From the NCBI GenBank assembly GCA_002401215.1, contig NVSL01000010.1:25347-31452 (forward strand): DNA of 6,106 nucleotides, in the 5' to 3' direction. This DNA comes from Flavobacteriaceae bacterium. Its GTDB lineage: Bacteria > Bacteroidota > Bacteroidia > Flavobacteriales > Flavobacteriaceae. The notes beneath the pieces were generated by a model. The model saw nothing but the letters and a program-made list of their open reading frames with translations. It had not been told where the DNA came from and searched no databases. Below are positions 1 through 5,197 of this stretch, one piece after another. The translations under genes and the position numbers were made by a program. Each line of letters starts with the position of its first letter. Within the stretch, counting starts at the first letter, position 1.

Positions 1-1
1 T

Positions 2-775
2 TTTGCATTTTCTTTGACTTTTATTTGGAGTCAGACGAATCAACGTATTGAAATAAATGGTATCATTCTTTCTGAAAATAATGAGAATGGAGGTATTTCT
101 GTTTTTAATGTTTCTTCAAATAAAGGGACTATAACTAATAATAAAGGTGAGTTTGTTATTAAAGCGACTATAAATGACCACATTGAAATTTCTGCGTTAC
201 AATTTAACTCCACTGTTGTAATAGTAGATGAAGGGGTTGTCAAGGGAAAAATAATAAAAATCTATTTAGTGGAAAAGATTAATCAATTAGACGCTGTGTT
301 GTTATCAATAGGTCTTTCAGGAAATTTAAGTACTGATATGAAGAATGTAAGAAAGCCATCAAGGTTCGTTATTGATATAGGTGATGTGGGAGCATTAGAA
401 AAAATAGACAGGTCTTTTTATAATGCTCTAGTCTATAATGATTTAAATACTGATATACACAAAGGTCAATTGTACAACGCTCTTAATGTTGGTGAGATTT
501 TTAAAATGATTTCTAAATCGGAAAAAAAATTAACTGCTAATAATAAGATTGAACAAGAAATAAGATCATTAGAGTTAGAACATGTGTACTCCCCAGCTAT
601 GATAAAAAACATGTTTAATGTTCCAGGAGAGCAGGTGTATGATTTTATTGATTTTTTAGAGTCAAGAGAAATTGATCACGAGTTGTGTAAACCTGAAAAC
701 GAATTAAAATTGATGAACTATTTGTTAGAGCAGCGCAAATTATTTTTAAAATTAAACCCACCGATTAAACGTTAA
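2..775 (+). CDS. Secreted carboxypeptidase-regulatory-like domain protein, 5' partial
   Basis: The frame is open from the left edge to TAA at 773-775, giving 257 visible residues. A TTG at 14 could be read as a start, but the frame continues upstream as FAFSLTFIWSQ, which looks like the hydrophobic end of a signal peptide, so the true start lies outside the window and cleavage is probably near the WSQ. Roughly the next 80 residues form a beta-rich module (INGIILSENN, SNKGTITNNKGEF, then KIIKIYLVE) resembling the CarboxypepD_reg-like fold common in Bacteroidota. The remainder, from about NQLDAVLLSIGLSGNLSTD onward, is more charged and probably helical, and ends in EQRKLFLKLNPPIKR. From memory, similar exported proteins of about 260 residues occur in many Flavobacteriaceae. 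No catalytic motif is visible and the function is unknown. The regulatory-like module is not evidence of peptidase activity. The gene converges on the minus-strand cluster to its right. Confidence 0.8.
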   Translation, partial: FAFSLTFIWSQTNQRIEINGIILSENNENGGISVFNVSSNKGTITNNKGEFVIKATINDHIEISALQFNSTVVIVDEGVVKGKIIKIYLVEKINQLDAVLLSIGLSGNLSTDMKNVRKPSRFVIDIGDVGALEKIDRSFYNALVYNDLNTDIHKGQLYNALNVGEIFKMISKSEKKLTANNKIEQEIRSLELEHVYSPAMIKNMFNVPGEQVYDFIDFLESREIDHELCKPENELKLMNYLLEQRKLFLKLNPPIKR

Positions 776-796
776 GCTTCTGATAAAATTGTGAAA

Positions 797-841
797 AGAC
801 TTAAGACCGCTATTGCTTTTAGACATAAGATGTAAGACATG
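797..841. repeat. Degenerate 7-nt tandem repeat (AGACATA-like)
   Basis: Two blocks of imperfect heptamers lie just after the stop of the exported-protein gene. AGACTTA and the start of a second AGAC unit cover 797-807. AGACATA, AGATGTA and AGACATG cover 821-841. The period of 7 is exact within the second block. The two blocks are offset by 24 nt, so they are not in one register. This looks like a decayed short tandem repeat in a convergent spacer. No function is suggested by the sequence. Confidence 0.4.
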
Positions 842-863
842 TTACAAGTTAAATTATGATTGT

Positions 864-903
864 TGTCTTTTCGACGATAGGAGAAATCTCATTCTTAAGA
901 ATT
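864..903 (+). repeat. Decayed copy of an interspersed repeat, related to 4171-4212
   Basis: This stretch aligns with the reverse complement of 4171-4212. Both begin TGTC followed by a TTTC. Both then contain a 20-nt block that matches at 18 of 20 positions: GAGAAATCTCATTCTTAAGA at 881-900 against the minus strand of 4194-4175. One base of length difference separates the outer and inner blocks. The other half of the element is not clearly recognisable after about position 905, so this copy seems truncated or heavily mutated. From memory, elements with ends like TGTCATTTC and a GAGAAATCTCAT core are frequent between genes in flavobacterial genomes. Confidence 0.55.
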
Positions 904-976
904 ACGGGCTTGATATGAAGTGATTTTTGATGATACGAAAGATTCGTGTGTGAACGGAGAAACAGAATTCTAACAC

Positions 977-1153
977 TTATAGTTCTTTGAAGATTACTAT
1001 CAATCCGACAACAATGAAACCTATTCCTGCAATATATAGTTTAAAATTATAGATATCCATTTCTTCTTTTCGTCGTATATATTCAGCATATAAAAAAAAT
1101 ACTATTCCAAAAACTAAAAAAACAAATCCTGTTGCTATCGAAATATTATTCAT
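977..1153 (-). CDS. Small two-helix membrane protein (58 aa), function unknown
   Basis: An ATG at 1153-1151 opens a 58-codon frame ending with TAA at 979-977. The product begins MNNISIATGF, runs through a hydrophobic helix at about residues 4-24 (ending FFLYAEY), then a charged loop IRRKEEMD at about 26-33, then a second helix at about 39-54 (IAGIGFIVVGLIVIF), and ends in KEL. By the positive-inside rule the RRK loop would be cytoplasmic. This is a hairpin topology with both ends outside. It lies 67 nt downstream of the tryptophan dioxygenase gene on the same strand and may be co-transcribed or use the TAAGTTTG box at 1218-1211. The clean hydrophobic-charged-hydrophobic pattern, a normal ATG and an A-rich leader argue for a real gene. 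I do not recognise the family with certainty; small proteins of this architecture are common in Flavobacteriaceae and are sometimes given unreliable transporter names. Confidence 0.65.
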   Translation of the reverse strand: MNNISIATGFVFLVFGIVFFLYAEYIRRKEEMDIYNFKLYIAGIGFIVVGLIVIFKEL

Positions 1154-1210
1154 TTATTTTTCTGCATATTGAGAGATGATAATTTCCTTTGTTACTGCTT
1201 TTGATAAAAT

Positions 1211-1218
1211 CAAACTTA
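1211..1218 (-). promoter_or_regulatory. Possible -7 box for the small membrane gene
   Basis: On the minus strand this reads TAAGTTTG, a match to the Bacteroidota -7 consensus TAnnTTTG, and it ends 57 nt before the ATG at 1153. No TTG lies at the usual 17-23 nt distance upstream (the nearest are 14 and 24 nt away), so support is weak. It also overlaps an AT-only-loop hairpin at 1200-1214. Confidence 0.25.
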
Positions 1219-1220
1219 TT

Positions 1221-2171
1221 TTAAACACTCGTCAAAACCTCACAACCCTCAAGATTATCAATTCCCCAATTTTTTAATTCATCTTCACTCCATAAATCTG
1301 GAAAGAAAATGCGACGTTGATATTTTGGGTGCATATATTTTCTCCAATCACTTCCACCGGTTGCCTCCACATCTTTTTTACCAGCATTCAGATATTTACC
1401 GGCGGCATCATAATGTGCCATCACCCAAGTAACATTTACCGTATGGTCGTAATGACGCATCGCATTTACCAAGTCAATATTTTGCTGTTCTTCTTTTGGC
1501 AATTCTTTAAAACGACTGTATAAATTGGTTTGATTGTACTCTTTCATAAATCGGATAAAACGATTTTTATACTTCTTTTCGAACAATGTTAAGAGGATTG
1601 TTTTCTCTCCTGTTGTGTGATCTTTTCCTGCAGCTTGCCAATACAAATGTTCAAAAGCATGCTCGTAAGGTGTATCTTGATTGATAGTTTTTCTAAACCT
1701 GTAATCAATCAGATTGATTAACTCTGTCGATGCAAACTCAATCATTCTATATTGTGCCGATTGAAATCCGCTTGCGGGAGTTAATGTATGACGGAATTTT
1801 AGATATTGTTCAGGCTCCATTCCTTCGCCCATAATATCGAAAGAGGTGGTTAGCATATCAAAATAGCGACTGACTCTTCCTAACCGTGACGTAAAAAAAC
1901 CGGAGGTTAAATTTTCTTTTCTAGAGATTTGAGTCATCTCCCAAAGAATCATCTTAAACAACAATTCATTTATTTGATGATACATGATAAACACCTTTTC
2001 ATCGGGCAATGTGGTGCGTTGTGTTTGCAAAGAAAGTAAGGGTCCAGTTTGGATATAATCCCAATAGGTTACAGGTTTACTATGCAATAACCCCTCTAAC
2101 ATGGCATCGACAGGAATTCCTAAATCGTTGTATTTTTCGTCAATTTTCTTTAGGATTTCCTCTCGATTCAT
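1221..2171 (-). CDS. kynA: Tryptophan 2,3-dioxygenase
   Basis: This cytoplasmic haem enzyme would insert O2 into L-tryptophan to give N-formylkynurenine, the first step of the kynurenine route. The product is 316 aa, slightly longer than typical bacterial members (about 280-300). Key residues known from the Xanthomonas enzyme can be placed: F61 and H65 in FIMYHQINELLFK (Xanthomonas F51 and H55), Y123 and R127 in QYLKFRHTL (Y113 and R117), S134-G135 in PASGFQS, the probable proximal haem ligand H253 in WVMAHYDAAGKYL, and T271-GGS in the substrate loop (T254). The C-terminal half is more divergent and includes FFPDLW near 289-294. The usual W of HQxxELWFK is a leucine here. The ATG at 2171 follows the NifU-domain gene by 12 nt with an A/T-only spacer, so it is the third gene of the mrp operon. 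The motif set makes the assignment firm; a different indole substrate cannot be excluded. Confidence 0.9.
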   Translation of the reverse strand: MNREEILKKIDEKYNDLGIPVDAMLEGLLHSKPVTYWDYIQTGPLLSLQTQRTTLPDEKVFIMYHQINELLFKMILWEMTQISRKENLTSGFFTSRLGRVSRYFDMLTTSFDIMGEGMEPEQYLKFRHTLTPASGFQSAQYRMIEFASTELINLIDYRFRKTINQDTPYEHAFEHLYWQAAGKDHTTGEKTILLTLFEKKYKNRFIRFMKEYNQTNLYSRFKELPKEEQQNIDLVNAMRHYDHTVNVTWVMAHYDAAGKYLNAGKKDVEATGGSDWRKYMHPKYQRRIFFPDLWSEDELKNWGIDNLEGCEVLTSV

Positions 2172-2183
2172 ATTTTAAAAAAA

Positions 2184-2426
2184 TTAATTTTGACCTATTT
2201 CGATGACTTCAATAATTTGCGGTGCGAACCTTTTAACTGTCGCTTCAACTCCGTTTTTTAAGGTCATTTGATTTACTGTACATCCAACGCAAGCTCCTTC
2301 TAATTGGACTTTTACAATGTTATCTTTAATTTCGACAAGAGTAATATCGCCACCATCGGTAATTAAATAAGGACGAATTTCTTCTAAAGCTGCTTCTACT
2401 TTTATTTTGAGTTCACTTGCTGTCAT
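2184..2426 (-). CDS. NifU C-terminal domain protein, iron-sulfur scaffold or carrier
   Basis: At 80 aa this is a stand-alone NifU C-terminal domain, the size expected for Nfu-type proteins lacking the A-type domain of E. coli NfuA. Diagnostic features are IRPYLITDGGD at residues 17-27 and GACVGCTVNQMTLKNGVE starting near residue 44, with C46 and C49 forming the CxxC that binds a [4Fe-4S] cluster, usually across a dimer. Family role: it accepts a cluster from the assembly machinery and hands it to apo-enzymes in the cytoplasm. Its ATG follows the mrp stop by only 7 nt, and the dioxygenase gene begins 12 nt after its own stop, so translation is probably coupled. Pairing with a Mrp ATPase fits a shared role in cluster delivery. 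The substrate proteins cannot be read from the sequence. Confidence 0.92.
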   Translation of the reverse strand: MTASELKIKVEAALEEIRPYLITDGGDITLVEIKDNIVKVQLEGACVGCTVNQMTLKNGVEATVKRFAPQIIEVIEIGQN

Positions 2427-2433
2427 AGTCTAA

Positions 2434-3561
2434 TTATTTTGTGCTACAACCACTCATGGTTGTTATTCTTACAACTTCAGTTGGTGGTAAATGTTCGTTT
2501 CTTTTTACCAATTCAGCTACCGTATTTTTTGCAATCTCGCTAAATGTTTTTTCTAAAACGGTGCCTTCTTGCATCGCCACCGGAGTTCCAAAATCACCAC
2601 CTTCTCTGATAGATTGTACTAACGCAACTTCGCCTAAAAATTTAACATCCAATTCATCAGCTAAATTTTTTGCACCATCTTTTCCAAAGATATAGTATTT
2701 ATTCTCAGGTAATTCAGCAGGTGTAAAGTAGCTCATGTTTTCAATAATTCCCAAGATAGGAACATTGATATTGTCTTGTTTAAACATCGCAACTCCTTTT
2801 CTGGCATCAGCAAGTGCAATGTTTTGAGGAGTGCTCACAATCACAGCTCCGGAAATTGGTAAAGCTTGTACCATTGATAAATGCACATCTCCTGTACCTG
2901 GAGGTAAATCGACAATTAAGAAATCTAACTCGCCCCAATCTGCATCAAAAATTAATTGATTCAATGCTTTGGATGCCATAGGTCCTCTCCAAATAACGGC
3001 TTGGTTTGGTTGTGTAAAAAATCCTAAAGACAATAATTTTACTCCGTAATTCTCTACGGGTATCATTTTTGATCGGCCATCAATAGTTGTAGATTTTGGT
3101 TTTTCTAGCGCAACATCAAACATTAAATGTTGTGAAGGTCCGTAAACATCGGCATCAAGAATACCAACACTAAAGCCCATTTTTGCTAAAGAAACTGCCA
3201 TGTTTGCAGTTACGGTAGATTTACCGACACCACCTTTACCAGAAGCAACGGCGATGATGTTTTTTATCCCCGGAATCTCTTTTCCCTTAATTTGATTGTT
3301 AGGTTTTTCTTGTACAACCGCAGTTACGTTTACTTTAATATCCGCTTTTGGATGCACTTTTTCATGAATAATTTTCATGATATCAACTTCAACTCTCTTT
3401 TTTGCTTGTAGTGATGGATTGCCAATTTCAACATCAACAATAACTTCTTTCCCAAAAATTACGATGTTTTTAACCGAGTTGCTCTCCACCAAACTTTTGC
3501 CTTCTCCAGGAGCCGTGATACTTTCAAGTGCTCCTAATATATCTTTTTTTGTAATACTCAC
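2434..3561 (-). CDS. mrp: Mrp/NBP35-family P-loop ATPase, iron-sulfur carrier
   Basis: A 375-aa protein with an N-terminal MIP18/DUF59-like domain (about residues 5-85) followed by a Mrp/ApbC ATPase domain. The deviant Walker A motif is GKGGVGKST at 108-116 with signature lysine K109; LDADVYGPS at 135-143 and FLIVDLPPGTGD at 214-225 complete the nucleotide site. Family role: ATP-dependent iron-sulfur cluster binding and transfer in the cytoplasm. The canonical CxxC after ENMS is absent: residues 274-294 read ENMSYFTPAELPENKYYIFGK, and the only cysteine in the protein is C372 in the tail (TMSGCSTK). From memory, this replacement is typical of Bacteroidota Mrp proteins and is not a local mutation. 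The start is a GTG at 3561-3559, chosen because the product MSITKKDILGALESI begins directly with the expected DUF59 helix. It is the first gene of the cluster with the NifU-domain and dioxygenase genes, 30 nt behind a TATATTTG box. Confidence 0.92.
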   Translation of the reverse strand: MSITKKDILGALESITAPGEGKSLVESNSVKNIVIFGKEVIVDVEIGNPSLQAKKRVEVDIMKIIHEKVHPKADIKVNVTAVVQEKPNNQIKGKEIPGIKNIIAVASGKGGVGKSTVTANMAVSLAKMGFSVGILDADVYGPSQHLMFDVALEKPKSTTIDGRSKMIPVENYGVKLLSLGFFTQPNQAVIWRGPMASKALNQLIFDADWGELDFLIVDLPPGTGDVHLSMVQALPISGAVIVSTPQNIALADARKGVAMFKQDNINVPILGIIENMSYFTPAELPENKYYIFGKDGAKNLADELDVKFLGEVALVQSIREGGDFGTPVAMQEGTVLEKTFSEIAKNTVAELVKRNEHLPPTEVVRITTMSGCSTK

Positions 3562-3590
3562 GTTTACTAAATTAAAATGATTCTAAACAG

Positions 3591-3598
3591 CAAATATA
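3591..3598 (-). promoter_or_regulatory. -7 box of the mrp operon
   Basis: On the minus strand this reads TATATTTG, an exact match to the Bacteroidota consensus TAnnTTTG, with a gap of 29 nt before the mrp GTG. That implies a leader of roughly 20-25 nt. There is no clear TTG at 17-23 nt upstream, so the -33 half is weak or non-canonical. An imperfect 9-bp dyad (3603-3629) occupies that position instead. Confidence 0.5.
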
Positions 3599-3602
3599 CA
3601 GA

Positions 3603-3629
3603 TTTTGACAGATAAAAGTGCTGTCTAAA
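3603..3629. promoter_or_regulatory. Imperfect inverted repeat upstream of the mrp -7 box
   Basis: TTTTGACAG at 3603-3611 is matched in inverted orientation by CTGTCTAAA at 3621-3629 (8 of 9 positions), with a 9-nt spacer ATAAAAGTG. It lies 4 nt upstream of the -7 box, where a -33 element or an operator would be. It could bind a dimeric regulator, but no regulator gene is in the window and a chance dyad is possible. Confidence 0.3.
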
Positions 3630-3658
3630 TAAAAGAATTAATAGTCTTTATTTGTTGA

Positions 3659-3734
3659 TCAGAATGAAGTCGAAATACTGTTTTTGAATTTGTTCTCGAT
3701 ACAATTTTTTTCAAAAAAAATCACTCCAACTGAC
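3659..3734. repeat. Flavobacterial-type interspersed repeat
   Basis: This spacer begins with TCAGAATGA at 3659-3667 and continues through GTCGAAATACTG, TTCTCGATACAA (3693-3704), a T7-C-A8 mini-hairpin (3705-3720) and CACTCCAACTGACG (3722-3734). I recall closely similar strings (TTCTCGATACA, then TCACTCnnAnTGACG) scattered between genes in many Flavobacteriaceae; this is memory, not a search. The 9-mer TCAGAATGA also occurs on the opposite strand at the edge of the 4125 element (4127-4135), which suggests the families share ends. No coding capacity is seen here. Confidence 0.45.
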
Positions 3735-3749
3735 GTTTGCTTGTTAATA

Positions 3750-4085
3750 TTAAATTAATTCTTGAGAGGGATCCCAAAAGACTTTTTCTAAGTTCTGAAT
3801 TTGATTGTCAATAATCTCAATACCTTCACTTTCCAATAATTGTTGCATTAAATTGGTGCCATCAAAATGGTGTTTCCCTGTCAATAATCCTTTTTTGTTG
3901 ACTACTCTATGTGCAGGAACGGTGTCGTCATTATGAGTAGTATTCATCGCCCAACCAACCATTCTTGCAGATCGTGCTGCACCTAAATACGTGGCGATTG
4001 CTCCGTAGCTTGTAACTTTTCCAAACGGAATTTGTCTCGCAACAGCATACGATTTTTCGAAGAAATTATCGTTGGTTTTTTTCAT
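3750..4085 (-). CDS. Alkyltransferase-like protein (MGMT family, PAHRV)
   Basis: A 111-aa DNA-binding protein of the O6-alkylguanine-DNA alkyltransferase fold, only the C-terminal domain. QIPFGKVTSYGAIATYLG at residues 18-35 begins the helix-turn-helix, with Y27 matching human MGMT Y114 and R41 in ARMVGWAM matching the arginine finger R128. The active-site motif PCHRV is PAHRV at 57-61, so alanine A58 replaces the alkyl-accepting cysteine. It therefore should not be able to repair by alkyl transfer. Alkyltransferase-like proteins with Trp or Ala here bind O6-alkylguanine and flag it for nucleotide excision repair. I chose ATG at 4085 rather than the in-frame TTG at 4106, because the extra MFHYFYS is not family-like and MKKTNDNFFEKSYAVARQIP is a normal N-terminus. 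It lies downstream of trmB on the same strand but is separated by 177 nt of repeats, and is itself flanked by repeats on both sides. Confidence 0.88.
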   Translation of the reverse strand: MKKTNDNFFEKSYAVARQIPFGKVTSYGAIATYLGAARSARMVGWAMNTTHNDDTVPAHRVVNKKGLLTGKHHFDGTNLMQQLLESEGIEIIDNQIQNLEKVFWDPSQELI

Positions 4086-4124
4086 CGAATAAAAATAGTG
4101 AAACAAATTGGTTTATTTGATGAA

Positions 4125-4212
4125 TGTCATTCTGAGATGTCACACTGAGCTTGTCGAAGTGTTGTCGAAGAATCTCTTAAGGATGCGATTTCTCACGAGG
4201 TTAGAAATGACA
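4125..4212. repeat. Interspersed repeat with short terminal inverted repeats
   Basis: The element is bounded by TGTCATT (4125-4131) and its exact complement AATGACA (4206-4212). Outside these, TTTATTTG at 4112-4119 and CAAATAAA at 4211-4218 also mirror each other. Inside are a CACT-containing dyad ACACT/AGTGT (4142-4146 and 4158-4162), TTGTCGAAG twice (4151-4159 and 4162-4170), then AATCTCTTAAGG and GATTTCTCACGAGG. Its right half is homologous to 864-903. The size (88 nt), inverted ends and absence of coding sequence suggest a small non-autonomous mobile repeat or REP-like element. From memory, the CTGAGCTTGTCGAAG core is widespread in Flavobacteriaceae. Confidence 0.6.
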
Positions 4213-4227
4213 AATAAACATTAGTTT

Positions 4228-4261
4228 TTCCCTCAGAGGAAATGTCCAAAGGACAAAGGGG
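4228..4261. repeat. Tandem mini-hairpins downstream of trmB
   Basis: Directly after the trmB stop (reading on the minus strand) come CCCCTTT, a GTCC-TTT-GGAC hairpin (4254-4244) and a CCTC/GAGG hairpin (4239-4231), followed by a GGG that could close on the initial CCC. The GC content is above its surroundings. There is no T-run after the stems, so it is not a classical rho-independent terminator, though it may still stabilise or end the trmB transcript. I recall similar CCCTTTGTCC...GGACATTTCC strings near gene ends in flavobacteria. Confidence 0.4.
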
Positions 4262-4262
4262 T

Positions 4263-4937
4263 CTAATAATTCAATCGAAACTTGATATAGGTAATCGCTT
4301 TACCGGTTTCTAAATATTGACTTTCGTAAAAAGTTTGTGTACCAATAACTTCTTCTGGTGCATGTTGATTGTTTTTATACACATCGTGATGTGCATATAA
4401 AACCTCATGCTTTTCTCCGTGCAATAAACCAAGTGTATACCCGTGCATAAATTCGCTATCCGTTTTTAAGTGGATAATACCATTTGGTTTTAAAATAGTA
4501 TGGTATTTTTTTAAGAAATCTTGATTGGTCAATCGGTGTTTGGTGCGGGTATATTTTATTTGCGGATCAGGAAAAGTTATCCAAATTTCATCCACTTCAT
4601 GTTTGTCAAAACAAAGATCGATCAATTCAATTTGAGTACGTAAAAAGCCAACATTATTTTGTTCTTCTTCCAAAGCAGTTTTTGCACCTCTCCAAAATCT
4701 TGCACCTTTAATATCAATTCCAATAAAGTTTTTATCTGGATTTTTTTCAGCCAAAGCCAAGGTATATTCACCTTTTCCGCAACCAAGTTCAAGAACTATC
4801 GGGTTATCGTTTTTAAAAAAAGTATTCCATTTTCCTTTTAAAGAGAAATCTGAAAGAACCTCCTCTCGTGTAGGTTGAATTACGTTTGCAAACGTATCAT
4901 TCTCACGAAATCGTTTCAGTTTGTTTTTGCTTCCCAT
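4263..4937 (-). CDS. trmB: tRNA (guanine-N7)-methyltransferase
   Basis: This 224-aa cytoplasmic enzyme uses S-adenosylmethionine to make m7G46 in the variable loop of tRNAs. The SAM site is VLELGCGKGEYTLALA (residues 48-63) with GIDIKGARFWRGA (73-85) as the next strand and helix. The family signature follows: DEIWITFPDPQIKYTRTKHR (116-135), where the usual FPDPWPKxRHxKRR of Proteobacteria is modified; then LKPNGIIHLKTDSEF (149-163), with the catalytic-region TD at 159-160; and the C-terminal GTQTFYE near 199-205. Length is normal for the family. The ATG at 4937 is preceded by an A-rich spacer, and the DUF6341-type gene ends 39 nt upstream on the same strand, so the two are probably co-transcribed from the promoter at 5198-5228. 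Its stop is followed by the mini-hairpins at 4261-4228. Confidence 0.95.
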   Translation of the reverse strand: MGSKNKLKRFRENDTFANVIQPTREEVLSDFSLKGKWNTFFKNDNPIVLELGCGKGEYTLALAEKNPDKNFIGIDIKGARFWRGAKTALEEEQNNVGFLRTQIELIDLCFDKHEVDEIWITFPDPQIKYTRTKHRLTNQDFLKKYHTILKPNGIIHLKTDSEFMHGYTLGLLHGEKHEVLYAHHDVYKNNQHAPEEVIGTQTFYESQYLETGKAITYIKFRLNY

Positions 4938-4976
4938 CAGGAAAAAGTATTAAAAAAGTGTGAAGAAAAGAAGAAA

Positions 4977-5177
4977 CTATTGGTTTCCTTCTTTTTTGAA
5001 TTTACTCAATTGACGCATCCAATAAACAAAAAAGTACATAGTAATTAGTGCTAGCACCCAGCTAAAAGAATTTTGAAGCCACCAGCTATCCACATCGTTA
5101 CGAATCCAGTCTAACGGTGCAAAAGCAACGTTTGTAAAAAAATCTCCTATAGCCTTAAAAATATTGTTTGCAATCAT
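4977..5177 (-). CDS. DUF6341-type small membrane protein
   Basis: The product is 66 aa. An amphipathic N-terminal stretch MIANNIFKAIGDFF (1-14) leads to AFAPLDWIRND (18-28) and SWWLQNSFSW (31-40). A single transmembrane helix follows at about 38-54 (ending YFFVYWM), and a basic tail RQLSKFKKEGNQ would lie in the cytoplasm. The APLDxxR, SWW and YWMxQL spacing matches what I recall of DUF6341, a Flavobacteriaceae family sometimes misnamed uracil phosphoribosyltransferase; no such enzyme motif is present. Function is unknown. It is transcribed with trmB (39-nt gap) and diverges from the DUF6427-type gene across only 40 nt. Both proteins start MIAN, and the association of the two families may reflect a shared membrane role, which is inference only. 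Confidence 0.8.
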   Translation of the reverse strand: MIANNIFKAIGDFFTNVAFAPLDWIRNDVDSWWLQNSFSWVLALITMYFFVYWMRQLSKFKKEGNQ

Positions 5178-5197
5178 TGTTAAATATATTTACTTTG
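5168..5197 (+). promoter_or_regulatory. Possible promoter of the DUF6427-type gene
   Basis: TTG at 5168-5170 is followed, after 20 nt, by TACTTTG at 5191-5197, one base short of the TAnnTTTG consensus. A start site near 5203 would leave a leader of about 15 nt. The -33 half lies inside the first codons of the divergent DUF6341-type gene. Less convincing than the opposing promoter. Confidence 0.35.

Noticed and set aside
14..16. TTG as the start of the exported protein
   Set aside because: The frame continues upstream to the window edge with signal-peptide-like residues, so the real start is outside.
40..243. Minus-strand 67-codon frame inside the exported-protein gene
   Set aside because: It is antisense to a clear coding frame with a family-like product, and its composition mirrors the sense strand.
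935..947. ACGAA-AGA-TTCGT hairpin in the convergent spacer
   Set aside because: The stem is only 5 bp with no T-run, so there is no support as a terminator.
1200..1214. TTTGAT-AAA-ATCAAA hairpin just after the dioxygenase stop
   Set aside because: The 6-bp stem is AT-rich and no U-tract follows on the minus strand; it is likely chance in AT-rich DNA.
1317..3580. Plus-strand frames of 65-84 codons at 1317-1523, 2009-2206, 2441-2695 and 3377-3580
   Set aside because: All lie opposite well-recognised dioxygenase, NifU-domain or mrp coding sequence and show no family features of their own.
3705..3720. T7-C-A8 palindrome as a terminator
   Set aside because: It has no GC stem and lies within a repeat. 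It is better explained as part of that repeat.
4086..4106. TTG start extending the alkyltransferase-like protein by seven residues (MFHYFYS)
   Set aside because: The ATG at 4085 gives the normal family N-terminus, and the extension is not family-like.
4659..4841. Plus-strand 60-codon frame opposite trmB
   Set aside because: It overlaps the SAM-binding region of trmB on the other strand, and its Phe/Ser-rich product is typical of an antisense shadow.
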